From the NCBI RefSeq assembly GCF_039566955.1, contig NZ_CP154796.1, positions 6,944,001-7,008,000 on the forward strand: DNA of 64,000 bases. Direction: 5' to 3'. The stretch's first letter is position 1. The number at the start of each line of letters is the position of its first letter. The notes under the pieces are model-generated. The model saw nothing but the letters and a program-made list of their open reading frames with translations, did no database searches and was not told where the DNA came from. The translations under genes were made by a program, and so were the position numbers. The DNA is from Micromonospora sp. DSM 45708 (GTDB lineage Bacteria > Actinomycetota > Actinomycetes > Mycobacteriales > Micromonosporaceae). Positions 36,561 to 44,835 of the stretch are shown here, one piece after another.

Positions 36561-37046
36561 ATGGTTTTCAGTGTCGGCGAGACCGTTGTTTACCCCCACC
36601 ACGGGGCCGCACTCATCGAGGCAATCGAGACTCGGGTCATCAAGGGCGAGCCCAGGGAGTACCTCGTCCTGCGGGTCGCGCAGGGTGACCTGACGGTCCG
36701 GGTGCCCGCTGAGAACGCCGAGATCGTGGGTGTGCGCGAGGTGGTCGGCGAAGAGGGCCTGGGCAAGGTCTTCGACGTGCTCCGTGCTCCGCACACCGAG
36801 GAGCCCACCAACTGGTCGCGGCGTTACAAGGCGAATCTGGAGAAGCTGGCCTCCGGCAACCCGCTGAAGGTGGCCGAGGTCGTCCGCGACCTGTGGCGCC
36901 GGGAGCGGGAGCGGGGCCTGTCGGCGGGCGAGAAGCGCATGCTCGCCAAGGCTCGTGACATCCTCGTGGGCGAGGTCGCGCTGGCCGAGAAGAGCACGAA
37001 GGACGAGGCGGAGTCGCTGCTCGACAAGGTGCTGACCGAAGCCTGA
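36561..37046 (+). CDS. carD: CarD-family RNA polymerase-binding regulator
   Basis: A 161-residue essential-type transcription factor that stabilises RNA polymerase open complexes. The N-terminal Tudor-like RNAP-interacting domain ([36 protein letters not shown]) is followed by the helical DNA-binding domain, including Trp85 in [14 protein letters not shown], the residue that wedges the promoter bubble in Mycobacterium tuberculosis CarD. It heads the carD-ispD-ispF gene group common in actinobacteria; ispD starts 53 bp after its stop. Confidence 0.97.
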   Translation: MVFSVGETVVYPHHGAALIEAIETRVIKGEPREYLVLRVAQGDLTVRVPAENAEIVGVREVVGEEGLGKVFDVLRAPHTEEPTNWSRRYKANLEKLASGNPLKVAEVVRDLWRRERERGLSAGEKRMLAKARDILVGEVALAEKSTKDEAESLLDKVLTEA

Positions 37047-37099
37047 TCCGCACCGCTGCCTCTACCCGCAGCACCCTGAACGAAACCGAGGACCGCGAC

Positions 37100-37795
37100 G
37101 TGACCGCGCAGCTCAATCCGCGCGGTGACGTCGCGGTCCTCGTTCCCGCGGCCGGTGCCGGCGTACGCCTCGGCCCCGGTGCTCCCAAGGCGCTCCGGGC
37201 GCTCGGCGGCGAGCCGCTGCTGGTGCACGCCGTCCGCCGGATCGCCGCCGCACCGTCGGTGCACACGATCGTGGTGGCCGCGCCGGCCGCCGACGTCGAG
37301 TCGGTGCGGGCGTTGCTGGCCCCGGTGGCACCGGTGACCGTGGTGCCGGGTGGTGCCGAACGCCAGGCTTCCGTCGCGGCGGCGCTCGCCGCCGTGCCGC
37401 CCGGGCCGGAGATCGTCCTGGTCCATGACGCGGCCCGGGCGCTCACCCCGCCCGAGCTGGTCGAGTCGGTGGCTGCGGCAGTCCGCGGCGGGCACGACGC
37501 GGTGATCCCGGTGTTGCCGGTGGTCGACACGATCAAGGAGGTCGACGCCGCCGAGCGGGTGCTCGGCACCGTCGACCGGGCGGTCCTGCGCGCGGTGCAG
37601 ACCCCCCAGGGCTTCCGCCGGCCGGTGCTGGCCGCCGCGCACCGGGCGGCCGGTGATCCGCTCACCGACGACGCCGGCCTGGTGGAGAAGCAGGGCGTCG
37701 CGGTGTTCTGCGTGCCCGGCTCCGAGCTGGCCCTGAAGATCACCCGCCCGTTCGACCTGACCCTGGCCGAACACCTCCTGGCCACCGGCGCCTGA
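37100..37795 (+). CDS. ispD: 2-C-methyl-D-erythritol 4-phosphate cytidylyltransferase
   Basis: A 231-residue enzyme of the MEP isoprenoid pathway, transferring CMP from CTP to methylerythritol phosphate. The N-terminal nucleotide-binding loop VPAAGAGVRLGPGAPKAL (residues 15-32), VHDAARAL (~112-119), RAVQTPQGFRR and TDDAGLVE are family motifs. GTG 37100 is the start. Its product feeds prenyl diphosphate supply, including for the UbiA enzyme upstream. Confidence 0.96.
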   Translation: MTAQLNPRGDVAVLVPAAGAGVRLGPGAPKALRALGGEPLLVHAVRRIAAAPSVHTIVVAAPAADVESVRALLAPVAPVTVVPGGAERQASVAAALAAVPPGPEIVLVHDAARALTPPELVESVAAAVRGGHDAVIPVLPVVDTIKEVDAAERVLGTVDRAVLRAVQTPQGFRRPVLAAAHRAAGDPLTDDAGLVEKQGVAVFCVPGSELALKITRPFDLTLAEHLLATGA

Positions 37796-37836
37796 CCTTC
37801 CGCGCCCTCCGCCCTCCGCCCTCCGCCCTCCGGAGT

Positions 37837-37892
37837 TGACCAAGGGGTTTGCGTCGCCGTCCGGCCCGATGGTGACCCGAACTCCTTGATCA
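37837..37892. repeat. Palindromic repeat (copy C) between ispD and ispF
   Basis: A diverged copy of the element at 9150 and 24099: left arm TGACCAAGGGGTTTGCGTCG, right arm GACCCGAACTCCTTGATCA. It ends 23 bp before the ispF start and is preceded by a short CTCCGCC run (37806-37832). Confidence 0.85.
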
Positions 37893-37915
37893 TGGCGTCC
37901 GCGTACGCTCGGGTC

Positions 37916-38398
37916 ATGATCGTTCCTCGGGTGGCCGTCGGCACCGACGTGCACGCGTTCGCGGCCGGTCGGCCCTGCTGGGTCGCCGGCCTGCACTGGC
38001 CCGACCAGGACGGCCTGGCCGGCCACTCGGACGCCGACGTGGTGGCGCACGCCGCCTGCAACGCGTTGCTCTCCGCCGCCGGCCTCGGCGACCTGGGCGC
38101 CAACTTCGGCGTCGACCAACCCGAGTGGGCCGGCGCCTCCGGGGTGGCGCTGCTGACCGAGAGCGCGCGCCGGGTACGCGCGGCCGGCTTCGTGATCGGC
38201 AACGTGTCCGTGCAGGTGGTCGGCAACCGGCCCCGGATCGGGTCACGCCGGGACGAGGCGCAGCGGGTGCTCTCCGAGGCGGCCGGCGCACCGGTCACGG
38301 TGTCCGCGGCGACCACCGACGGCCTGGGCTTCACCGGGCGCGGCGAAGGGCTCGCCGGCATCGCGGTGGCGCTGGTGTACGAGGCGCCGGCGGCGTGA
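37916..38398 (+). CDS. ispF: 2-C-methyl-D-erythritol 2,4-cyclodiphosphate synthase
   Basis: A 160-residue zinc enzyme of the MEP pathway, two steps after IspD. GTDVHAF (residues 9-15), [17 protein letters not shown] (~36-52) and LGDLGANF are the metal- and substrate-binding motifs; [16 protein letters not shown] lies near the end. ATG 37916 is chosen because upstream in-frame codons lie in the palindromic repeat. Codes downstream of ispD on the same strand. Confidence 0.96.
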   Translation: MIVPRVAVGTDVHAFAAGRPCWVAGLHWPDQDGLAGHSDADVVAHAACNALLSAAGLGDLGANFGVDQPEWAGASGVALLTESARRVRAAGFVIGNVSVQVVGNRPRIGSRRDEAQRVLSEAAGAPVTVSAATTDGLGFTGRGEGLAGIAVALVYEAPAA

Positions 38399-38435
38399 CC
38401 CGGCGACCGGGGACGCCGGCCGCCGGGTCGGGGGC

Positions 38436-38957
38436 TCAGTCCACGTCGGTGCAGACGTTGTGGGTCGTGCCGTGCAGCATCGTGATGGTCTTGTCGAAGG
38501 TGGGCGTGAACGCCACCCGGAACTGGCCGTCGACGATCCACAGCCCCTTCGGCAATGTGCCGGCGTTCTCCCGGAAGCCGAGCAGCACCGGGCCCGTGAC
38601 GTACCAGGTCATCGACCCGTCCGTGCCGTGGACGACGAGTGAGGTGCCGCTCGCGTCGGCGGTGGAGGTGGCACCCGTCTCCAGGTTGGTCACCCGGTCG
38701 AGCAGGGCGCCGGTGAACAACTCCCGCTTCGGCGAGCCGTCCGGGTAGGTCGCCAGCGTCAGCTTCCGTACCTCGTCGACGATCGGCTCCACCCGTACCG
38801 CGAACGCACACCGGGCGCCGGCGGGCAGTTCGAACGCCTCCTGCGGCGCCGGCACCCAGGCCCCGGGGGCGCGGGCGGCGGCGGACGCCGGGCCGGGGAG
38901 AGCCGCGGCAACCGCCGTCACGACCGCCGCCACCGCGACGCTCATCCTCAATCGCAT
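38436..38957 (-). CDS. Secreted hypothetical protein, 173 aa
   Basis: ATG 38957 opens a Sec signal peptide (RLRMSVAVAAVVTAVAAALP, cleavage near ASAAA at ~28). The mature ~145 residues (CAFAVRVEPIVDEVRKLTLA, MTWYVTGPVLLGFRENAGTL, FRVAFTPTFDKTITMLHGTT) are beta-rich with two Cys, one at CAF and one at VCTDVD, probably disulfide-bonded. The family is unknown. It is divergent from the SARP-CGNR regulator, 188 bp between starts, and so is a candidate target. Confidence 0.75.
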   Translation of the reverse strand: MRLRMSVAVAAVVTAVAAALPGPASAAARAPGAWVPAPQEAFELPAGARCAFAVRVEPIVDEVRKLTLATYPDGSPKRELFTGALLDRVTNLETGATSTADASGTSLVVHGTDGSMTWYVTGPVLLGFRENAGTLPKGLWIVDGQFRVAFTPTFDKTITMLHGTTHNVCTDVD

Positions 38958-39145
38958 GGTCACTCCATCCGTGTCGCTGACCGGGACCGGACCAGGATCG
39001 TCCGGCCGGCTCACCACCGGCTCACCGCTTCCGGACCTCCGCCGGGCGATCGATGCGGGGTCCCGGACCGACGACCGGGCCCGCCCCACCACGCGCTCAC
39101 CGCCGGGTGACAACCGCCGGGCGGGGCCTCCTCGTCCTGTTCGAC

Positions 39146-40498
39146 ATGGAGTTCCACCTGCTCGGGCCGTTCGAGGCCCACCACGACGGCCGGCCCGTCG
39201 AGATCGGCGTCCGACGTCAGGAGCGCTGCCTGCTCGGACTGCTGCTGCTCGACGCGGACCGGGTGGTGCCGACCGACCGTCTCGTCGACCTGCTCTGGAG
39301 CGGCCGGCCGCCCGCTGCGGCCCGTGGCGCGGTGCAGACGTACGTCGGGCGGTTGCGGGCCGCGCTGGGCCCGTACGGGGTGCGGATCAGCACCCGGGCC
39401 GGGGGCTACGTCGTCGACCGGGCCGGGCATCACGTCGACGTCGACGAGTTCGGGGACCTGGTCCGGGCGGCCGGCGTCGCCGCCGAGCCGGACACGCGGG
39501 TGCGGCTGCTCGACCGGGGACTGGCCCTCTGGCGGGGGCCGCTGCTCGCCGACGTGGCGGACGGTGAGTTGCGCGACCGGCTGCACGGGACCGTCGAGGA
39601 GCTTCGGCTGGTCGCGGTGGAGCTGCGCGCCGAGGCGCATCTGGCGTTGGGCCGGCACGGGCCGGCGATCACCGACCTGCTGCCGCTGGCGGCCCGGCAC
39701 CCCACCCGGGAACAGCTCGTGGCGGTCCTGATGACCGCGCTGTACCGGGGGGCCCGGCGGGCCGAGGCGCTGCGGCTCTACCGCACCACCCGGGAGCGGC
39801 TCGCGGCGGACGTCGGCGTCGAGCCGGGGCCCCGACTGCGGGAGGTGCACCGCCGGGTGCTCGCCGGCGACGACCGGCTGGACCGGCCCGGTCGCCCGGT
39901 CTACGAGGTGCGGGTCCGCGACGAGAGCCTCCCCTGGAGCGTCGGCGGCCATCCCGCGCTGGACTTCTGCAACACGTTCGCGGGGTGGGGCCGCGGCACC
40001 CCCCTGCCCGGCGCGGAGTGGCTGCGCGGTTACCGGACGCTCGCCGTCTGGGCGGGCCACGTCGGGCTGACCGACGAGGCGTCGGTGAACCGCCTGCTGC
40101 ACCTCGCCCGGCGTGACCCCGGCACCGCGGAGGCGGTGCTCGCCGAGGCCCGTACGCTGCGGGCCGCGCTCTACGCCAGCCTGGCCGATCCGGCGGACCG
40201 TCGGGCCTTCGACGCGGTGGCCCGCGCCGCCGGGTCGGCCGCCCGGTCGCTGGTGTTCCGGCGTACGGCGGACGGGCGCGGTCGCTGGTGGATCGACCTC
40301 GCCGCCGGGCTGCGACTGCCCGTGCACGCCGCCGCGTTCAGCGGCGCGCAACTGCTCGCCGATCCGAGCCGGCTCACGGTCCGGGCCTGCCCGGACGAGC
40401 GCTGCGGGTGGTTGTTCCTGGACGGGAGCGGCCTGCGCAGGTGGTGCAGCCTCGGGACCTGCGGGCGCCGGGCGGACGCGTCCTGTCGCAGCGCCTGA
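39146..40498 (+). CDS. Fusion regulator: SARP (winged helix and BTAD) with ABATE/CGNR zinc finger
   Basis: A 450-residue transcription factor joining two regulator families. Residues 1-90 are an OmpR-type winged helix (EFHLLGPFEAHHDGRPVEIG, VVPTDRLVDLLWSGRPPAAA, LRAALGPYGVRISTRAGGY). Residues ~95-245 are a BTAD domain (LLDRGLALWRGPLLADVADG, ALYRGARRAEALRLYRTTRE, VEPGPRLREVHRRVL). From ~265 it changes to an ABATE domain (VGGHPALDFCNTFAGWGRGT) and ends with a CGNR zinc finger: CPDERCGWLFLD then RRWCSLGTCGRR, with four Cys ligands. The finger's Asn in Cys-Gly-Asn-Arg is Arg here (CGRR). ATG 39146 is selected because the wHTH begins there. Confidence 0.85.
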   Translation: MEFHLLGPFEAHHDGRPVEIGVRRQERCLLGLLLLDADRVVPTDRLVDLLWSGRPPAAARGAVQTYVGRLRAALGPYGVRISTRAGGYVVDRAGHHVDVDEFGDLVRAAGVAAEPDTRVRLLDRGLALWRGPLLADVADGELRDRLHGTVEELRLVAVELRAEAHLALGRHGPAITDLLPLAARHPTREQLVAVLMTALYRGARRAEALRLYRTTRERLAADVGVEPGPRLREVHRRVLAGDDRLDRPGRPVYEVRVRDESLPWSVGGHPALDFCNTFAGWGRGTPLPGAEWLRGYRTLAVWAGHVGLTDEASVNRLLHLARRDPGTAEAVLAEARTLRAALYASLADPADRRAFDAVARAAGSAARSLVFRRTADGRGRWWIDLAAGLRLPVHAAAFSGAQLLADPSRLTVRACPDERCGWLFLDGSGLRRWCSLGTCGRRADASCRSA

Positions 40499-40545
40499 CC
40501 GCGCTGCCGGGCACCCGGCGGGCCGGGGCGGCTAGGCTCGCCGGG

Positions 40546-41544
40546 ATGCCGAGTGACGCCGCCCCCGACCAGTCCGCCGCCGACGGCTACCTGCAACGCG
40601 CCCACCTCCTGGCCGAGCTGGGCCGCTACGACGAGGGCATCGGCGAGCTGACCGCGCTGATCGCGGCGGAGCCCGCGCACCTCGCCGCGCTGACCATGCT
40701 GGCCCGGATGCAGCTCGCCGCCGGCCGTCCCGCCGAGGCGCTGACGGTGGCCGAGGCGGCGGTCGCCGCCGCGCCGGGTGACGCGCCCGCGCTGGTGGCA
40801 CGCGGGTTCGCGCTGCTCGACCTGGAGCGCTGGAAGGCCGCCGCGAGCACCGCCGACGAGCTGCTGGCGCTCGACCCCACCGACGCGTACGCGCAGCGCA
40901 GCGCCGCCGCCATCCTGTCCGCCTCGCGTAACGGGCAGCCGGCGCTGGACGCGGCCTGGCGGGGTGTCGAGCTGACGCCGGACGAGCCGGAGGCGCACCT
41001 CGTGCTCGGCCTGGTCGCGGTCCGGCTGGAGCTGTTCGACCTGGCCGAGCGCGCCTACCGGGAGGCGTTGCGGCTGGACCCGGAGCTGGCCGGCGCGGGG
41101 CGGGAGGCGGGGGTGGTCCGGCTGGAGCGGCGGCGGTACGCGGAGACGCTGGAGCACCTGACCGAGGTGGCCGACATCTCCCCGACCGGCCCCGATCCGG
41201 TGCGGACCGTCGACGCGGGCGTACGCCGGCTCCTGCTGGCCGCCGCCGGCTGGTCACTGGCCGCCGCCGTGCTCGTCGCCGCGCTGGCCCCGACCGCGCC
41301 GGCCGTGTCCCGGCTGCTCGCGGTGCTGGCGGCGGTCGGGGTGGTGCTGCTGGCCTGGCGGCCGATGACCCGGTTGCCCGGCGTGCGGGACGCGATGTCG
41401 CGCGGACCGGCACCGGCGGTCTGGGCGGGGGCCGCCGCGCCGCTGCTGCTGGTGGTCTACGCGGTGGCCGGTGGCCCGTGGCCGCTGGTCGGGGCGGTCG
41501 GCGCATCGATGGTCGCCGGGTTCGTGGCGCTCACCCGGCGCTGA
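40546..41544 (+). CDS. Tetratricopeptide-repeat membrane protein
   Basis: A 332-residue protein. Residues 10-205 contain five or more TPR-like helix pairs (RAHLLAELGRYDEGIGELTA, ARMQLAAGRPAEALTVAEAA, LVAVRLELFDLAERAYREAL). The C-terminal part has two pairs of transmembrane helices (LLLAAAGWSLAAAVLVAALA through LLAVLAAVGVVLLAW; AAAPLLLVVYAVAGGPW, VGASMVAGFVAL). A membrane-tethered protein-interaction role is likely; the partner is unknown. Confidence 0.8.
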   Translation: MPSDAAPDQSAADGYLQRAHLLAELGRYDEGIGELTALIAAEPAHLAALTMLARMQLAAGRPAEALTVAEAAVAAAPGDAPALVARGFALLDLERWKAAASTADELLALDPTDAYAQRSAAAILSASRNGQPALDAAWRGVELTPDEPEAHLVLGLVAVRLELFDLAERAYREALRLDPELAGAGREAGVVRLERRRYAETLEHLTEVADISPTGPDPVRTVDAGVRRLLLAAAGWSLAAAVLVAALAPTAPAVSRLLAVLAAVGVVLLAWRPMTRLPGVRDAMSRGPAPAVWAGAAAPLLLVVYAVAGGPWPLVGAVGASMVAGFVALTRR

Positions 41545-41615
41545 GCGGTATTCCCGCCGGCAGGGGTGAGGAAGCGTACGTGTGCCGGCCGGCGTTCCCG
41601 GGGTAGGAAGGTCGG

Positions 41616-42656
41616 ATGCTGACTGTCAACGCCTACGCGGCGACCTCCGCGACCGACCCGCTCACGCCGACCACCATCGAGCGGCGGGACCTCGGACCGG
41701 ACGACGTCCTCATCGACATCAAGTTCGCCGGCATCTGCCACTCCGACATCCACACCGCGCGCAGCGAGTGGGGCCCGACGCCCTACCCGATCGTGGTCGG
41801 CCACGAGATCGCCGGCGTGGTGCGGGAGGTCGGCTCCGCGGTGACGAAGTTCGCCGTCGGCGACCGGGTCGGCGTCGGCTGCATGGTCGACTCCTGCCGG
41901 GAGTGCGACAACTGCCGCCGGGGCCTGGAGCAGTACTGCCTCAAGGGCAACATCAGCACGTACGGGGCGGTCGGCCGGGACGGCCAGCCGACCCAGGGCG
42001 GCTACGCGCAGGCCATCGTGGTCACCGAGGACTTCGTGCTGCGCATCCCGGACGGCATCAGGCTGGACGCCGCCGCGCCGCTGCTCTGCGCCGGCATCAC
42101 CACCTACTCGCCGCTGCGGCACTGGAACGCCGGGCCGGGCCGGAAGGTGGCCGTGATCGGCATGGGCGGCCTCGGCCACATGGCCGTCAAGCTGGCCCAC
42201 GCCATGGGCGCCGAGGTGACGGTGCTCTCGCAGTCGCTGAAGAAGCGGGAGGACGGGCTGCGGCTCGGCGCCGACCACTACTTCGCCACCTCGGACGAGG
42301 GGACGTTCACGGAACTGGTCGGCTCGTTCGACCTGATCGTCAACACGGTCAGCGCGAGCATCGACCTGGACGCGTACCTGGGCCTGCTGGCCGTGGACGG
42401 GACGCTGGTCAACGTGGGCGCGCCGGAGGACGCGCTGTCGGTGCGCGCGTTCTCGCTGATCCCGGCCCGCCGGTCGTTCGCCGGCTCGATGATCGGCGGC
42501 ATCGCGGAGACGCAGGAGATGCTCGACTTCTGCGCCGAGCACGGCCTGGGCGCCGAGATCGAGGTGATTCCGGCCGAGAAGATCAACGAGGCGTACGAGC
42601 GGGTGCTCGCGTCCGACGTGCGCTACCGCTTCGTCATCGACGCCTCGACGTTCTGA
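41616..42656 (+). CDS. Zinc-dependent alcohol dehydrogenase (YahK/CAD-like)
   Basis: A 346-residue medium-chain dehydrogenase/reductase. Catalytic zinc ligands lie in [15 protein letters not shown] (Cys ~41) and GHEIAGVV; the structural zinc lobe is [15 protein letters not shown] (C-x2-C-x2-C-x7-C); the Rossmann motif is [13 protein letters not shown]. This pattern fits the NADP-dependent aldehyde reductase/cinnamyl alcohol dehydrogenase group (Bacillus AdhA, E. coli YahK). It lies next to the tyrosine-degradation genes but shares no operon with them; hmgA is convergent with a shared bidirectional hairpin. Confidence 0.9.
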   Translation: MLTVNAYAATSATDPLTPTTIERRDLGPDDVLIDIKFAGICHSDIHTARSEWGPTPYPIVVGHEIAGVVREVGSAVTKFAVGDRVGVGCMVDSCRECDNCRRGLEQYCLKGNISTYGAVGRDGQPTQGGYAQAIVVTEDFVLRIPDGIRLDAAAPLLCAGITTYSPLRHWNAGPGRKVAVIGMGGLGHMAVKLAHAMGAEVTVLSQSLKKREDGLRLGADHYFATSDEGTFTELVGSFDLIVNTVSASIDLDAYLGLLAVDGTLVNVGAPEDALSVRAFSLIPARRSFAGSMIGGIAETQEMLDFCAEHGLGAEIEVIPAEKINEAYERVLASDVRYRFVIDASTF

Positions 42657-42669
42657 CGCGCCGACGAGC

Positions 42670-42701
42670 GATGAGGGGCCGCGTCCGCGCGGCCCCTCAT
42701 C
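42670..42701. terminator. Bidirectional hairpin between adh and hmgA
   Basis: GATGAGGGGCCGCG (42670-42683) pairs perfectly with CGCGGCCCCTCATC (42688-42701), loop 4 nt. It serves the two convergent genes ending at 42656 and 42709. Confidence 0.8.
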
Positions 42702-42708
42702 GTGTACG

Positions 42709-43875
42709 TCAGGGCTTGCGCGCCCAGGTCCAGGCGTAGCCGTCGTCCTCGCAGGCGGTGCCGGCGTCGCAGAGGTCCAACGGGCGGAACGTGTCCACCA
42801 TGACCGCCAGCTCGTCGAAGAAGTCCGCCCCGATCGACCGCTCGGCGGCGCCCGGCTGCGGGCCGTGGGTGAAGCCGGACGGGTGCAGCGAGATGGAGCC
42901 CTGCTCGATGCCGGAGCCGCGTCGGGCCTCGTAGTTGCCGCCGGTGTAGAACAGCATCTCGTCGGAGTCGACGTTGTGGTGGTTGTACGGCACCGGGATG
43001 GCGGCCGGGTGGTAGTCGACCTTGCGCGGCACGAACGAGCAGATCACGAAGTTCGGGCCCTGGAACGTCTGGTGCACCGGCGGCGGCTGGTGGATCCGCC
43101 CGGTGATCGGCTCGAAGTCGTGGATGGAGAACGCCCACGGGTACAGGTGCCCGTCCCAGCCCACCACGTCGAACGGGTGGTTGGCGTAGACGTACCTCGT
43201 CCAGCCGCGCCGGTGCTTGACCAGCACCTCCACCTCCTCGCCGTCGACGAGCAGCGGGGTGTCCGGTCCCCGGACGTCGCGCTCGCAGTAGGGCGAGTGC
43301 TCCAGGAACTGCCCGCGTACGGAGAGGTAGCGCTTGGGCGGGCCGATGTGGCCGGACGCCTCGACGGCGAGCAGCCGGGTCGGCTCGTCGCCGGTGGGCA
43401 CCAGGCGGTGGATGGTCGAGGTGGGGATGACGACGTAGTCGCCGGCCACCGCGTCGAGCACGCCGAACGGCGACTCCACCCGCAGCGAGCCGGACTCCAG
43501 GTAGAGGCAGTGGTCGCCGGTGGCGTCGCGGAACAGCGGCGACGGCCGGTCGGCCAGCACGTACGCGATCCGGACGTCGTCGTTGGCGAGCAGGTACCGC
43601 CGGCCGAGCACCGGGTCCGCGCCGCTGCCGTCGAGCTTGTGCGTACGCAGGTGGCGCGGTTTGAGCGGTAGGTTCGGCACCCGGGTGACGGTGGGCGGGG
43701 CGAACTCCTCGGCGGCGAGGATCGCGGTCGGCGCGTGCCGGTGGTAGAGCAGCGACGAGTCGGAGGAGAAGCCCTCCTGACCGACCAGCTCCTCGGCGTA
43801 GAGCGTGCCGTCGGGCTGCCGGAACTGGGTGTGGCGCTTGCGGGGCACCTCGCCCACGCTGCGGTAGTACGGCAT
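42709..43875 (-). CDS. hmgA: Homogentisate 1,2-dioxygenase
   Basis: A 388-residue non-haem iron enzyme that opens the ring of homogentisate to maleylacetoacetate. Recognisable parts are PYYRSVGEVPRKRHTQFR (N-terminus), GDYVVIPTSTIHRL, NHPFDVVGWDGHLYPWAFSI, HQTFQGPNFVICSFVPR, YNHHNVDSDEMLFYTGGNYE (iron-ligand region) and SLHPSGFTHGPQPGAAERS. GGAGGCGAG precedes ATG 43875; a longer frame to 43959 is not supported. It is divergent from the gene pair ending in fahA, 93 bp between starts. Confidence 0.95.
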   Translation of the reverse strand: MPYYRSVGEVPRKRHTQFRQPDGTLYAEELVGQEGFSSDSSLLYHRHAPTAILAAEEFAPPTVTRVPNLPLKPRHLRTHKLDGSGADPVLGRRYLLANDDVRIAYVLADRPSPLFRDATGDHCLYLESGSLRVESPFGVLDAVAGDYVVIPTSTIHRLVPTGDEPTRLLAVEASGHIGPPKRYLSVRGQFLEHSPYCERDVRGPDTPLLVDGEEVEVLVKHRRGWTRYVYANHPFDVVGWDGHLYPWAFSIHDFEPITGRIHQPPPVHQTFQGPNFVICSFVPRKVDYHPAAIPVPYNHHNVDSDEMLFYTGGNYEARRGSGIEQGSISLHPSGFTHGPQPGAAERSIGADFFDELAVMVDTFRPLDLCDAGTACEDDGYAWTWARKP

Positions 43876-43968
43876 CTCGCCTCCGTTATGTCCCGTTGGC
43901 CGGCCGGTGGCGTCCGATAATCGGACGCTGTTGTCCGTTCCTCGTAGCGTCCCGTACATTCTTCTCTC

Positions 43969-44835
43969 GTGTCAACGCAGGTGCCCCGCCTCCTCGCCGG
44001 CCTGGTCGACGACGCCGCGGTCTTTCCGCCCGGCAACGCCGCGCTGCCCGACGCGGTGACCGCGCACCGCCGGCACCGCGACGCCTGGTACGCCGGCCTG
44101 GTCGGCCCGCTGCTGCTGCCCGCCTCGGAGATCGAGGACGGCGCGCTGCACGGCCGGGTGGACCCGGCCGAGGGGTTCGTCATCGGGCTCATCGGCGACA
44201 CCGGCCTCGACCGGCTGCCCGTCGCGCTCGATGCCCTGACACCGGACGGCGTCACCGCCCGGCAGATCGAGGCGCCGGTCGCCAAGCGGGGCGAGGACCC
44301 GCAGCCCGGCCTCGCCGAACTGGTCGCGCTCGCCGGGCGGCTCGACGGCACCGCCGTCTACGCGGAGATCCCGCTGACGTTCGGGCTGATGGGCGCGCTG
44401 GACGCGCTCGCCGGGGCGCGGGCCGGTGGGCTGCCGGTGGCGGCCAAGTTCCGCACCGGCGGGCTGGCCGCCGAGCTGTTCCCCAGCCCGGTCGAGCTGG
44501 CCGCGGTCATCTGCGCCTGCCGGGACCGGAGCCTGCCGTTCAAGCTCACCGCCGGGCTGCACCACGCGATCCGGCACCGCGACCCGGAGACCGGCTTCAC
44601 GCACCACGGTTTCGTCAACGTGCTGGCCGCCACGCTGGCCGCGGTCGAGGGCGCCGACGTGGACGGCGTGGCCGAGCTGCTGGCCGCCACCGACGCGGTG
44701 CGCGTGGTCGAGGCGGCCCGGGCCCGGCGCGAGGCGCAGCGCCCGCTCTGGGTCGGGTACGGCTCGTGCAGCATCGCCGAACCACTGACCGATCTGATCC
44801 GGCTGGGGCTGGTGAACGGAGGCTTCGAATCGTGA
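43969..44835 (+). CDS. Conserved protein of unknown function coupled to fahA
   Basis: A 288-residue soluble protein from GTG 43969. It begins PRLLAGLVDDAAVFPPGNAALPDAV; other notable stretches are EIPLTFGLMGALDALAG, LPVAAKFRTGGLAAELFPSP, VICACRDRSLPFKLTAGLHH, HHGFVNVLAAT and GYGSCSIAEPL near the end. The alternation of strands and helices and the KFRTGG and KLTAGLHH segments suggest a TIM-barrel-like fold. The stop overlaps the fahA start (GTGA, 44832-44835) and the divergent neighbour is hmgA, so it is tied to homogentisate degradation. It is not recognisably a glutathione- or DinB-type isomerase. A maleylacetoacetate isomerase role is only a suggestion. Confidence 0.85.
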   Translation: MSTQVPRLLAGLVDDAAVFPPGNAALPDAVTAHRRHRDAWYAGLVGPLLLPASEIEDGALHGRVDPAEGFVIGLIGDTGLDRLPVALDALTPDGVTARQIEAPVAKRGEDPQPGLAELVALAGRLDGTAVYAEIPLTFGLMGALDALAGARAGGLPVAAKFRTGGLAAELFPSPVELAAVICACRDRSLPFKLTAGLHHAIRHRDPETGFTHHGFVNVLAATLAAVEGADVDGVAELLAATDAVRVVEAARARREAQRPLWVGYGSCSIAEPLTDLIRLGLVNGGFES

